From an uncultured Pelagibacteraceae bacterium (GTDB lineage: Bacteria; Pseudomonadota; Alphaproteobacteria; Pelagibacterales; Pelagibacteraceae), in assembly GCA_902532645.1 (NCBI GenBank), contig CACAIU010000005.1, positions 1-50,955 on the forward strand: a DNA stretch of 50,955 nt, read 5' to 3'. This document shows positions 31,406 to 41,602 of this stretch, in pieces (positions within the stretch are counted from its first letter, which is position 1; the number at the start of each line of letters is the position of its first letter). The notes below the pieces were generated by a model that made no database searches, was not told the DNA's origin, and was given only the letters and a program-made list of their open reading frames with translations. The position numbers and the translations under genes were made by a program.

Positions 31406-33802
31406 ATGATAGCTCATTTTTATCAAAACGTTGTCCTTAAAAATCCTAAAGCAATATTTGTATTGTTAGTTATTGCTATTTTAAGTTTTGGATACTATTC
31501 AAAAAATTTTAGGTTAGATGCTTCATCAGAAACCCTATTAATAGAGGGTGACCCAGATTTAGTATATTTAAAAGAAGTCTCTGAAAGATATGGATCCAAA
31601 GAATTTTTAATTCTTACCTATACACCAAATGAAGGAATGGTAACTGACTCTTCAATTAACAATTTATTAAGTTTAAAATATAAAATTCAAAGTCTCAACT
31701 GGGTCCATAGTGTAATTACATTATTAGACATTCCACTTTTAAATAATTCAGAAGCTCCCCTTCAAGAAAGACTGGAAAGTTTCAAAACATTAAAAGATGA
31801 AGATGTTGATAGAGATCGAGGTTTTAAAGAGATTTTAAATAGTCCTGTTTTTCAAAATTTTGTCATTAGCGAAGATGGTAAAACTAGTGGGATTATTGTT
31901 AACATTAAACAGTCTAAAAAATTAGAAGATATAGAAAATAAATCAAAAGAAGAAGTTGAGCTAATTAAAGATCAAATCAAAAAACAAAACCATCAGAATA
32001 TTTTAGAAATTAGACAAGTTATTCAAAGTTACGGCGATGTTGGAAAAATATATCTTGGAGGAATACCAATGATTGCTGATGATATGATGACTTTTATCAA
32101 AAGTGATATAATTGTTTTTGGTTTGGGGGTTCTATTATTTATAATTGCTACTTTATGGTATGTTTTTAGAAATCTTCTTTGGATTGTGGTTCCTATAAGC
32201 AGTTGTCTATTTTCTGTGATAATAATGATGGGATTACTTGGATTGCTGGGATGGAAGGTTACAGTCATCTCATCAAATTTTATTGCACTGATGTTAATTT
32301 TAACAATGGCAATGAATATTCATATGAGCACAAGATTTCTTCAGCTTAAAAAAGATTTTCCATCAAAAAATAATTTTGAAATCATTTCACTAACTACATC
32401 AAAAATGTTTTGGCCAATTCTTTATACTGTCCTAACAACAATTTTTGCGTTCTTATCTTTAATTTTTAGTGAAATAAAACCTATTATCGATTTTGGCTGG
32501 ATGATGACTTTTGGTTTAATTACATCATTTATCATCACATTTACTTCGCTACCCACCCTTTTAAACTTTGCACCAACAAATAATATCTCAGTTAAAAAAG
32601 AACAGAAATCTAAAATCACAAATTTACTTAGTTTAATTTCTATAAATAATAAAAACTCTATCTTCTTAGTAACCGGAATAGTTATAATATTCAGTATTAT
32701 TGGAATAAGTAAGCTTGAAGTTGAAAATAGTTTTATAAATTACTTTGATAAAAATACTGAAATTTATAAGGGTATGAAGCTTATAGATGAGGAATTGGGT
32801 GGAACCACTCCTTTAGAAGTTATTATAAAATTTCCTGAGAAAGCAAAGGTTAAAAAATCTAAAGAAGATGATGAATTTGAGGATTGGGGCGATGAAGAAA
32901 ATACTAATGATGAAAAATACTGGTTTACCAAAGATAAAATTGATCTAATTACATCTGTTCATAATTACTTAGATAGCTTACCTGAAATAGGAAAAGTTCT
33001 ATCTTTTTCATCTATTATTGAAGTTGCTACTCAATTAAACAACAATAAACCTCTAGGTACTTTAGAAATGGGTGTGCTTTACTCTAAAATTCCTGAGAGC
33101 ATTAAAACTGAAATTATCGATCCTTATCTTTCGATCAAAGATAATGAGGCTCGAATTAGTTTAAGAATTATAGACTCGCAGGAAGATTTAAGAAGAAATG
33201 ATTTAATTAACAAAATTAATTTTGATTTAAAAAATAAATATGGTTTAGAAGAAAAAGATTATAAATTAGCAGGTGTATTAATATTATTTAACAATTTATT
33301 ACAAAGCTTGTTTAAATCTCAAATTTTAACATTAGGATTGGTTATGATTGGAATATTTTCAATGTTCATAATCTTATTTAGAAATATCAAGCTTTCATTA
33401 ATTGGGGTTGTTCCAAATTTTATTGCAGCCTTTTTTATATTAGGAATAATTGGATTATTAGGAATACCGTTGGATATGATGACCATAACTATTGCAGCAA
33501 TTACAATAGGAATTGCTGTAGATAATAGCATTCACTATATTTATAGATTTAAAGAAGAGTTTAATAAAATAAAGGATTACAACAAAACATTAAAAACGTG
33601 TCATTCAACTGTTGGTGTTGCGATACTAAACACTTCAATTACGATTGTTTTTGGATTTTCAATTTTGGTTTTATCAAAGTTTATCCCAACAATTTATTTT
33701 GGTGTGTTTACAGGACTAGCTATGTTATTAGCTATGATATCGGTATTAACACTACTTCCTGCATTAATTTTAATTATTAAACCTTTTGGCAAATCATCTT
33801 AA
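31406..33802 (+). CDS. RND/MMPL-superfamily membrane transporter
   Basis: About 798 aa, two halves each with a periplasmic region and TM bundle; MDMMTITIAAITIGIAVDNSIHYIYRFKEEF; RND fold. Substrate unknown. Confidence 0.85.
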   Translation: MIAHFYQNVVLKNPKAIFVLLVIAILSFGYYSKNFRLDASSETLLIEGDPDLVYLKEVSERYGSKEFLILTYTPNEGMVTDSSINNLLSLKYKIQSLNWVHSVITLLDIPLLNNSEAPLQERLESFKTLKDEDVDRDRGFKEILNSPVFQNFVISEDGKTSGIIVNIKQSKKLEDIENKSKEEVELIKDQIKKQNHQNILEIRQVIQSYGDVGKIYLGGIPMIADDMMTFIKSDIIVFGLGVLLFIIATLWYVFRNLLWIVVPISSCLFSVIIMMGLLGLLGWKVTVISSNFIALMLILTMAMNIHMSTRFLQLKKDFPSKNNFEIISLTTSKMFWPILYTVLTTIFAFLSLIFSEIKPIIDFGWMMTFGLITSFIITFTSLPTLLNFAPTNNISVKKEQKSKITNLLSLISINNKNSIFLVTGIVIIFSIIGISKLEVENSFINYFDKNTEIYKGMKLIDEELGGTTPLEVIIKFPEKAKVKKSKEDDEFEDWGDEENTNDEKYWFTKDKIDLITSVHNYLDSLPEIGKVLSFSSIIEVATQLNNNKPLGTLEMGVLYSKIPESIKTEIIDPYLSIKDNEARISLRIIDSQEDLRRNDLINKINFDLKNKYGLEEKDYKLAGVLILFNNLLQSLFKSQILTLGLVMIGIFSMFIILFRNIKLSLIGVVPNFIAAFFILGIIGLLGIPLDMMTITIAAITIGIAVDNSIHYIYRFKEEFNKIKDYNKTLKTCHSTVGVAILNTSITIVFGFSILVLSKFIPTIYFGVFTGLAMLLAMISVLTLLPALILIIKPFGKSS

Positions 33803-34347
33803 TGTTAGAAATCATACAAGATTTTTATAAAGCAATATCAATAATTGATTTAATTTATTTAATTTTAACAATCCTTTCTTTGATAAATTGTTACAAAAAA
33901 GGCTTCATTTTAAGCATTCTCTCAATGGCTAAATGGTTGCTTGCATACATAATTACCTTAATTCTATTTCCAAAAATTAAACCCTATGTAAAAGACATAA
34001 TTGATAATGAGTATGTGCTCGATGTTGGTTTAGGAATAGTAATATTTGTTGTTGTTATATTTTTAGTTTTATTAGTTAATAAAGGAATCAGTAAAGCAGT
34101 CAGATATACGGGAATCGGTGGCTTAGATACGACGTTTGGATTCTTTTTTGGTTTTATAAGAGCTTACATTATTTCTGTTTGTATCTTTTCAGGTATTCAT
34201 ATCGTTTATAATTATGATAAATGGCCAATAAATTTTGACAAATCATACGTCTTTCCATATTTAGAAAAAGGTAGTAGTTATCTGATAAAAGAATTTCCTA
34301 ATGAAAAAACATATCAAGATTCTAAAGAAAAAATTACAGATCTATAA
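33802..34347 (+). CDS. cvpA: CvpA family protein
   Basis: Four-TM small protein directly upstream of purF; IIDLIYLILTILSLINCYKKGFILSILSMAKWLLAYI, GGLDTTFGFFFGFIRAYII. Confidence 0.88.
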   Translation: MLEIIQDFYKAISIIDLIYLILTILSLINCYKKGFILSILSMAKWLLAYIITLILFPKIKPYVKDIIDNEYVLDVGLGIVIFVVVIFLVLLVNKGISKAVRYTGIGGLDTTFGFFFGFIRAYIISVCIFSGIHIVYNYDKWPINFDKSYVFPYLEKGSSYLIKEFPNEKTYQDSKEKITDL

Positions 34348-35782
34348 ACCAAGACTAAAGGAAGAGTGTGGAGTTTTTGGTATTAGCAATGCAAAAGATG
34401 CTTCTGCTCTAACAGCACTTGGTCTTCATGCTCTTCAACACAGGGGTCAAGAAGGTTGTGGAATAGTTACTTTTGATGGAGAAAAATATTATTCTGAAAA
34501 AAGATTTGGTTTAGTTGGTGATAATTTCAACAAAGAAAAAGTGCTTAATAATCTTAAGGGAAATTACGCCATTGGCCATAATAGATACAGTACAACCGGA
34601 AATAATATATTAAGAAACATACAGCCTTTTTTTGCTGACACCAATGCAGGTGGAATTGGAGTTGCACACAATGGAAATCTTACCAATTCAATAGCTTTAA
34701 GAAATAAACTAGTTGAGGATGGAGCTATATTTTACACTACCTCAGACACTGAAACAATTGTTCAATTAATTGCTAAATCAAAAAGACCAAAAACAATTGA
34801 TAAAGTAATTGATGCAATTTTTCAAATTCAAGGTGGCTATGCATTAGTGATGTTAACGCAAAACTCTTTAATTGGTGTTAGGGATCCTTATGGAATTAGA
34901 CCACTAGTAATTGGTAAGCTTGGCAATAGTTATGTCTTAGCATCTGAAACTTGTGCATTTGATATTATTGGTGCAAAATTTGTTAGAGAAGTTGAAAATG
35001 GTGAGATAGTTTTAATTGAAAATAATGAGCTGAAAAGTATTAAGCCCTTTCCTGCTAAAAAAGTTAGACCTTGCGTATTTGAATATATTTATTTTTCAAG
35101 ACCAGACAGTCTATTAGGTGGAAAAACAGCATATGAGCATAGAAAAAATATAGGTAGAGAATTTGCAAAAGAAAATGATACTGAAGCTGATATAGTGGTT
35201 CCAGTCCCAGATTCTGGAAATGCTGCTGCTATGGGTTTTGCCCAAGAATTAAAAATGAACTTTGAACATGGATTAATTAGAAATCATTATGTTGGAAGAA
35301 CTTTCATAGAACCAAGCCAAAAAATTAGAAGCTTGGGTGTTAAATTAAAATTAAATGCTAATCAAACAACAATTAAAAATAAAAAAATAATTCTAATAGA
35401 TGACTCACTTGTTCGGGGAACCACATCATATAAAATAGTTAAAATGCTCTATGATGCTGGTGCGAAAGAAGTTCATGTTAAAATTGCATGTCCTGAAATA
35501 AGATATCCAGATTTCTATGGAGTAGATACACCTACAAAAAAAGAATTGTTAGCAGCAAATAAATCTAATGATGAAATTTGCGAATATATTGGAGCTAAAT
35601 CTTTAAGATTTTTATCAATAGAAGGATTGTATAAAGCTATTGGTTTTGAAAAAAGAAACGAAGCATATCCACAATTAACAGATCATTATTTCACAGGCGA
35701 ATATCCTGTTAAATTAGTGGATGAATTAGGAGATAATAAAATAACTCAGTTATCTTTACTAAGCACAGGATCGAACAATTAA
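34301..35782 (+). CDS. purF: Amidophosphoribosyltransferase
   Basis: EECGVFGISNAKDASALTALGLHALQHRGQEGCGI; GHNRYSTTG; IILIDDSLVRGTTSYKIVKML. Confidence 0.97.
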   Translation: MKKHIKILKKKLQIYKPRLKEECGVFGISNAKDASALTALGLHALQHRGQEGCGIVTFDGEKYYSEKRFGLVGDNFNKEKVLNNLKGNYAIGHNRYSTTGNNILRNIQPFFADTNAGGIGVAHNGNLTNSIALRNKLVEDGAIFYTTSDTETIVQLIAKSKRPKTIDKVIDAIFQIQGGYALVMLTQNSLIGVRDPYGIRPLVIGKLGNSYVLASETCAFDIIGAKFVREVENGEIVLIENNELKSIKPFPAKKVRPCVFEYIYFSRPDSLLGGKTAYEHRKNIGREFAKENDTEADIVVPVPDSGNAAAMGFAQELKMNFEHGLIRNHYVGRTFIEPSQKIRSLGVKLKLNANQTTIKNKKIILIDDSLVRGTTSYKIVKMLYDAGAKEVHVKIACPEIRYPDFYGVDTPTKKELLAANKSNDEICEYIGAKSLRFLSIEGLYKAIGFEKRNEAYPQLTDHYFTGEYPVKLVDELGDNKITQLSLLSTGSNN

Positions 35783-35785
35783 ATT

Positions 35786-36343
35786 ATGAAAACAGTAAAT
35801 TTTACTGAAATGAAAAATGGAACTAAGGAAGATTATGAGCTTCTTGAAAAATTTGAGAAAAACTTTGAAAGACAAACAGCTGAGAGAGTTTTAAATTATT
35901 TATCAAAACAAACTACCACTTTAGAAGGTTACAAAATCACAAGACTAGAACACTCATTACAAGCTGCAACAAGAGCTTTTAAAAATAAAGAAAGTGATGA
36001 AATGGTTGTTGCGACTTTACTACATGATATTGGAGATGATCTAGCACCAATGAACCATTCTCAATATGCTGCATCTATATTAAGACCTTATGTTTCGGAA
36101 AGAACTTATTGGATTGTTCTACATCATGGTCTTTTTCAAACTTACTACAGTGCTCATCATTTAGGTGGCGATAGAAATGCAAGAGATAAATTTAAGGACC
36201 ACAAGTATTATCAAGACACGATAGATTTTTGTGAAAAATATGACCAATGCTCTTTTGACCCTGATTACAAAAGTATGACTTTGGATGATTTTAAGCCATT
36301 AGTTAAAAAAATATTCGCAAAAGAGCCTTATTATTATCTTTAA
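35786..36343 (+). CDS. HD-domain protein, PhnZ/COG4341-like putative diiron hydrolase/oxygenase
   Basis: GYKITRLEHSLQAATRAFKNKESDEMVVATLLHDIGDDLAPMNHSQYAASIL...WIVLHHGLFQTYYSAHHLGGDRNARDKF. Confidence 0.75.
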   Translation: MKTVNFTEMKNGTKEDYELLEKFEKNFERQTAERVLNYLSKQTTTLEGYKITRLEHSLQAATRAFKNKESDEMVVATLLHDIGDDLAPMNHSQYAASILRPYVSERTYWIVLHHGLFQTYYSAHHLGGDRNARDKFKDHKYYQDTIDFCEKYDQCSFDPDYKSMTLDDFKPLVKKIFAKEPYYYL

Positions 36344-36372
36344 ATTTAGGTATAAATCACTACTTACAGCGC

Positions 36373-37668
36373 ATGATTGATTCAAAAGAGAAAATTATAA
36401 ATTATTTTAAATCAGGTATTAAAGAACCCAAAAATTTCAAAATTGGGATCGAGCATGAAAAGTTTTTATTTAATAATTCAGACAATAAAAGGATTGATTA
36501 TTCAAAAATAAAAGAAATGTTTACAGCATTGCTTGAATTTGGATGGAATCCAATTTTTGAAAAAGAAAATATTATTGCACTTAATAAAGGCGGTAAAAAT
36601 ATAACTCTTGAACCAGGCAATCAAATAGAATTATCGGGAGATAAATTAAATCATATGCATGAAGCTTGTGCAGAGTCACAAGACTACTTGTTTGAATTAA
36701 AACAAGTTACAAAAAAATTAGATATTAAAATTGTTAGTGCAGGGTTCGATCCGATATCTAAATTAAGTGAAATCCCAAACAATCCTAAACAACGATATGA
36801 GTTGATGACTGAGGATATGCCTCTAGGTGGTGAACTTAGTTTGGACATGATGTATCGAACATGTGGTACGCAATTAAATATAGATTATAGTTCAGAAGAA
36901 GATTTTAATAAAAAGTTCAGAGTAGCAAACTCAATAGTACCCATCGCCATTGCTTTATTTGCTAATTCCTCAATTGTTGAGAAAAAAAATAGTAACTATT
37001 TATCTTATAGATCTAAAGTATGGCAAAGCACTTCTAGAGGTGGATTGCCTAAATTATTTTTCGAAAACATGAATTTTGAAAAATATGCAGATTTTGTAAT
37101 TAATTTTCCTATATTATTTATACAAAACAAAGATCAGTATATTTCAGGTAGGAAATATATTTTTAAAGATTTTATGGAAGGAAAAATCCAAGAAATTGAA
37201 AATAGACTTCCAACTGAAGCAGACTTAACAACTCACTTAAGCACAATATTTACTGAAAACCGAGTTAAGAAATATATTGAATTGAGATCGATGGATACCT
37301 GTGGTTGGGATTGTTTATGTGCAGGACCAGCTTTCAATATAGGTATGCTTTATGGAAATTTAGATGAAGTTTATGAACTAATTTCAACATGGGAGATCGA
37401 TAAAATAATTAACGCCTATCTAGAGGCGCCGCAAAAGGGATTTAATACTCAATTAATGGGTAAAGATCTTCTTTATTGGTCATCTACACTTTTAGACCTT
37501 TCAAGAAAAGGTTTGGAGAATAGAGATGTTTTAAGTAAAAAAGGTAATAACGAGACTGTATTCCTAAAACATCTACAAAAAGTAATTGATAATAAGACAA
37601 CAAACGCAGATCATATGATTAGTAAATTTTCAAAAAACGAAAATTTAGACGAATTATATGATAAATAA
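36373..37668 (+). CDS. gshA: Glutamate-cysteine ligase (GCS2/plant type)
   Basis: FKIGIEHEKFLF, ITLEPGNQIELSGDKLNHMHEACAE, MMYRTCGTQLNIDY, LRSMDTCGWDCLCAGPAF. Confidence 0.92.
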   Translation: MIDSKEKIINYFKSGIKEPKNFKIGIEHEKFLFNNSDNKRIDYSKIKEMFTALLEFGWNPIFEKENIIALNKGGKNITLEPGNQIELSGDKLNHMHEACAESQDYLFELKQVTKKLDIKIVSAGFDPISKLSEIPNNPKQRYELMTEDMPLGGELSLDMMYRTCGTQLNIDYSSEEDFNKKFRVANSIVPIAIALFANSSIVEKKNSNYLSYRSKVWQSTSRGGLPKLFFENMNFEKYADFVINFPILFIQNKDQYISGRKYIFKDFMEGKIQEIENRLPTEADLTTHLSTIFTENRVKKYIELRSMDTCGWDCLCAGPAFNIGMLYGNLDEVYELISTWEIDKIINAYLEAPQKGFNTQLMGKDLLYWSSTLLDLSRKGLENRDVLSKKGNNETVFLKHLQKVIDNKTTNADHMISKFSKNENLDELYDK

Positions 37669-38584
37669 AATTGTTGCTGTTCAAGGAAACCATCCTTCTA
37701 AACTAAATCCTTTAACGGATACAAGTGTTTTTTTAGCAAACGAAATTCAAAGCAAAAAATATAAAATTTTCTATTACGATCCAAAAGACTTATCAGTTGT
37801 TAATTCAAAAGTTATAGCTAAAGGTTTTTTTATTAAATTTAATTATAGTAATAAAAAATTCTATAAAATCACAAAAAAACAAAATCTAGACTTAAGTAAA
37901 TGTAAATTTATTCTTATTCGCCAAGATCCGCCTTTTAATCTTGAGTATATTTCAACAACTTACATTTTGGATACAATTAAGACTAAAGTTAAAATAATTA
38001 ACAACCCTACCTCTGTAAGGAATATTTCTGAAAAATTGTATTCTTCTAAATATCAAAAATACATGCCAGCTACTATTTTTACTCAAAATATGGATGAAAT
38101 AAAAACATTTTTCAAAAAAAACAAAAAAGTCATTTTAAAACCAATCCATAGTTTCAGTGGAAATGATATTCATTTACTAACCAAGTTTAATTCAAAATTA
38201 GTAAATAAATTTATAAAAAAACATGATCATATAATGTGCCAAAAATTTCTTCCTAAAATAAATAAGGGAGACAAAAGAGTTTTTATTATTAATGGGAAAG
38301 TATGTGGTGCAATTTCAAGGGTTCCAAAGAAAGGTTCAATTTTAAGTAATATGAGTAAAGGAGCAAAACCAACTAATATTAAATTAACAAATAAAGAAAT
38401 TAAAATTTCAAAACTAATTGCAAAAGATTTAAAAAAAGAAAATATTTTTTTTGCAGGAATTGATTTTATAGATCAAAAACTCAATGGAGATATTAATGTT
38501 ACCTCTCCAACTGGACTTAAAACACTTTATGATCTATCAGGAATAAATTTAGCTAAAACTTTTTGGAAAGAGCTTAAAGCGTGA
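37658..38584 (+). CDS. gshB: Glutathione synthetase
   Basis: FILIRQDPPFNLEYISTTYILD, NNPTSVRNISEKLYSSKY, GDKRVFIINGKVCGAISRVP, NVTSPTGLKTL; adjacent to gshA. Confidence 0.92.
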   Translation: MINKIVAVQGNHPSKLNPLTDTSVFLANEIQSKKYKIFYYDPKDLSVVNSKVIAKGFFIKFNYSNKKFYKITKKQNLDLSKCKFILIRQDPPFNLEYISTTYILDTIKTKVKIINNPTSVRNISEKLYSSKYQKYMPATIFTQNMDEIKTFFKKNKKVILKPIHSFSGNDIHLLTKFNSKLVNKFIKKHDHIMCQKFLPKINKGDKRVFIINGKVCGAISRVPKKGSILSNMSKGAKPTNIKLTNKEIKISKLIAKDLKKENIFFAGIDFIDQKLNGDINVTSPTGLKTLYDLSGINLAKTFWKELKA

Positions 38585-39456
38585 ACAATTTAACCAATCA
38601 GCAAAAAGGTTCATTAATGGCTTTTATAGGAGTTATGTTTATAACTCCAGATTCTTTGCTAATTAGATTATCAAATATTGATACATGGGGGATGCTTTTT
38701 TACAGAGGGGCAATACCATTTTTAGTAGTTTTAGTTGGTCTTCTTTTATTTTATAAAAATAATTTCTTAAAAGCTTTATTTAAAATTGGTTACCCAGGTA
38801 TTTTTTATGTAATTAGTTTTTCTATTTGTAATATTACTTTTATTATCTCAATCCAAAACACCAACGTAGCAAATACTTTATTAATGGTAGCTCTTGCGCC
38901 AATGCTATCAGCAATCTTGGGAGCTATTTTCTTAAAAGAAAAACCAGACAATAAAACTTGGGTCGCTATAATAATCACCTTTATTGCATGTGTTTATATT
39001 TTTTACGACTCTTTAAGTCTTGGCAATTTTTATGGAGATATGTTTGGTTTAATCACTTCTTTTGGATTAGCTTGTAATGCTAACATTGCAAGATACGCTA
39101 AAACTATTGATTTAGTACCTGCTGCTGTAATTGGAAAATCGTGTGTTGCTATATTTGCCTTTTTCTTTGTTAAAGACTTTGCATTAGTGGGAAATGATCT
39201 TTTTTATATACCTTTAATGTGTGTGATGTGTGTAGCTATACCATTTGTTTTGGTCACCATAGCACCAAGATTTATAACTGCAGCTGAAGTTAATCTATTT
39301 TTCTTATTGGAGACTATCCTTGGACCGATATGGGTTTGGATGGTTATTAAAGAACAGCCCTCTAACGAGACCATCTATGGAGGTATCGTTATCATTATTA
39401 CGATAGCAATTCATTCTTTACTGGCCATAAAAAAAACACAAACCAAAACTACGTAG
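38581..39456 (+). CDS. DMT-superfamily EamA transporter (GTG start)
   Basis: About 10 TM segments in two EamA halves; NTNVANTLLMVALAPMLSAILGAIFLKEKPDNKTW, FFLLETILGPIWVWMVIKEQPSNETIYGG. Confidence 0.88.
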   Translation: MNNLTNQQKGSLMAFIGVMFITPDSLLIRLSNIDTWGMLFYRGAIPFLVVLVGLLLFYKNNFLKALFKIGYPGIFYVISFSICNITFIISIQNTNVANTLLMVALAPMLSAILGAIFLKEKPDNKTWVAIIITFIACVYIFYDSLSLGNFYGDMFGLITSFGLACNANIARYAKTIDLVPAAVIGKSCVAIFAFFFVKDFALVGNDLFYIPLMCVMCVAIPFVLVTIAPRFITAAEVNLFFLLETILGPIWVWMVIKEQPSNETIYGGIVIIITIAIHSLLAIKKTQTKTT

Positions 39457-39485
39457 CCAGAAATTATTAAACTTAAAAACTAAAT

Positions 39486-40802
39486 ATGCAAAAAGAAGTA
39501 AAAAAGTCCTGGGCTCTATTCATTGGGATAGGTGTAATGATGATTGCTCATGGATTACAAATGCAAGTTATGGGAATTAGATCAGTGCTTGAAGACTTTA
39601 GTGTTTTTACAACCGGTATTTTCATGTCTGGATATTTTGTTGGTTACTTTGTGGGCTCAAGAACCACACCTAATTTTGTTTCGAAAGTTGGTCATATAAG
39701 AGTATTTGCTGCATTCGCTTCACTTGCATCTTTAAGTGCTTTAGTTGCAGTGGTTTATGTAAATCCATTCATGTGGACAATTAGTAGGTTTATAACAGGT
39801 ATAAGTTTGGTCAGTTGTTATGTGGTCACAGAAAGCTGGTTAAATGATAGAGCTACAAATAAAAATAGAGGACAACTGCTATCTGCTTATATGATGGTAA
39901 TTTACTTTGGACTAGCAATAGGAATGTTACTCCTTAACGTTAGTAAGCCAGAAGATTATGAGCCTTTTATTTTAGTTTCCATTTTACTTTCTGTTGCACT
40001 TGTTCCTATTTTGTTAACAAAAAGACCTGCCCCTAAATTTAAAAAAATAGAAACAATAAGTATTAAAGAATTATATAAAATTTCCCCACTTGGTTCATTA
40101 AGTTCATTCTTTACTGGCATTATTCACGCAGCATTTTTTTCTTTAATATCTGTTTACGCAACTCTTGCAAAATTTAGTTTAGTTGAAACATCAATACTTT
40201 TGTTTATTGCAACAATCGCAGGAGTGATTGGTCAAGGTCCAATAGGTTATTTTTCAGATACATTTGATAGAAGAAAAGTAATTGTTATTACAACTTTTGG
40301 AAGTTCTTTTTTAGCTTTAATTTCAATTTTAACTTCAAACGATCCTATTCAAAATATTTATTATATGGATAAATTTGCTTTTAGAAAAATTATATTTTTT
40401 ATTGCTGTAGGTCTGTATTCAAGTTTATGCCTTCCTTTGTTTTCACTAAACCTAGCTCATACAAATGACTTTGTTCCTAAATCAAAATTCGTAGCAGCAG
40501 GAGGTGGTTTGCAGTTTATCTTTGGTGTGGGTGCAATTAGTGGTCCTATTTTGTGTTCTATATTTATGGAGTGGTTTGGTTTAAATGGTTTGTTTGTTTT
40601 TTTAATTTTTGCGCATGCGATAATCGGAGTATTTGGATTATATAGGATGAAAGTTAGAAATACTGTTGAAAACCCAGACTCAAGTTTTACTCCAGTTCCA
40701 GCAACAATTACACCAGCTGGATTAGAATTAGATCCGGATACTCCTGCTACATTAGAGGAAAGTTCTAAAACAATTGAATTTGATTCAAAACAATCAATTT
40801 AA
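39486..40802 (+). CDS. MFS transporter
   Basis: 12-TM pattern; GYFVGSRTTPNFVSKVGHIRVFA, RFITGISLVSCYVVTESWLNDRATNKNRGQLLSAYM, GYFSDTFDRRKVIV. Confidence 0.9.
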   Translation: MQKEVKKSWALFIGIGVMMIAHGLQMQVMGIRSVLEDFSVFTTGIFMSGYFVGYFVGSRTTPNFVSKVGHIRVFAAFASLASLSALVAVVYVNPFMWTISRFITGISLVSCYVVTESWLNDRATNKNRGQLLSAYMMVIYFGLAIGMLLLNVSKPEDYEPFILVSILLSVALVPILLTKRPAPKFKKIETISIKELYKISPLGSLSSFFTGIIHAAFFSLISVYATLAKFSLVETSILLFIATIAGVIGQGPIGYFSDTFDRRKVIVITTFGSSFLALISILTSNDPIQNIYYMDKFAFRKIIFFIAVGLYSSLCLPLFSLNLAHTNDFVPKSKFVAAGGGLQFIFGVGAISGPILCSIFMEWFGLNGLFVFLIFAHAIIGVFGLYRMKVRNTVENPDSSFTPVPATITPAGLELDPDTPATLEESSKTIEFDSKQSI

Positions 40803-40810
40803 TTTTATTA

Positions 40811-41599
40811 CTAATGCGAGTCCAAAACTGCATGAAGGAATTGTTTAGTTCTCTCATTTTTTGGATCACCAAACAATTTTTCTGGCGGACCTTCTTCAAA
40901 TATTTTACCTTCATTAAAAAAACAAACTCTATCTGATATTTCACGAGCAAATCCCATTTGGTGAGTTACCATTATCATAGTCAAATTATGTTCTTTATTT
41001 AGAGAACGTATAACATTTAAAACTTCTCCAACAACCTCGGGATCAAGTGCAGAAGTTATTTCATCTAAAAGCATAACTTTAGGTCTCATAGCAAGTGCTC
41101 TTGCTATAGCTACTCTTTGTTGTTGCCCTCCTGAAAGTCTACTTGGATGTTGATCCTTTTTATCAGTCAGTCCTACTAGCTCGAGTAAATCAAGAGCTCT
41201 TTCCTCAGCTTCCTCTTTTTTAAGTCCCAAAACCTCAATTGGAGCTTCTATACAATTTTGCAAAGCAGTCATATGAGGAAATAAATTAAATTGTTGAAAA
41301 ACCATCCCAATTTTAGAACGTCTTTCCCTAAGATATTTTTCACTTGCCTCAATTAGATTACCATTTTCATTCATATGAGTTAATGGCTCACCATCTAAAT
41401 TGATTACTCCTCCATTTATTTTTTCTAGAGTCATCAAAACCCTGAGAACTGTAGTTTTACCAGATCCTGATGGTCCTATGATCGAAACCATTTCATTTTT
41501 TTTAATATCTAAATTTAATTTATCTAAAACTACTAAATCACCATATTGTTTTGTCACTTGATCAAATTTAACAATTATTTCATCTGATGCATTTTTCAT
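40811..41599 (-). CDS. Polar amino-acid/ectoine-type ABC transporter ATP-binding protein (EhuA-like)
   Basis: Walker [13 protein letters not shown], signature [34 protein letters not shown]. Confidence 0.93.
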   Translation of the reverse strand: MKNASDEIIVKFDQVTKQYGDLVVLDKLNLDIKKNEMVSIIGPSGSGKTTVLRVLMTLEKINGGVINLDGEPLTHMNENGNLIEASEKYLRERRSKIGMVFQQFNLFPHMTALQNCIEAPIEVLGLKKEEAEERALDLLELVGLTDKKDQHPSRLSGGQQQRVAIARALAMRPKVMLLDEITSALDPEVVGEVLNVIRSLNKEHNLTMIMVTHQMGFAREISDRVCFFNEGKIFEEGPPEKLFGDPKNERTKQFLHAVLDSH

Positions 41600-41602
41600 A
41601 AT

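Noticed and set aside
33598-33780. 60-aa plus-strand ORF in the RND gene
   Set aside because: Out-of-frame reading of the last TM helices of the transporter (Cys/Phe/Tyr-rich nonsense).
40765-40950. 61-aa minus-strand ORF overlapping the MFS and ATP-binding genes
   Set aside because: Alternative frame over two confident genes; no family signal.
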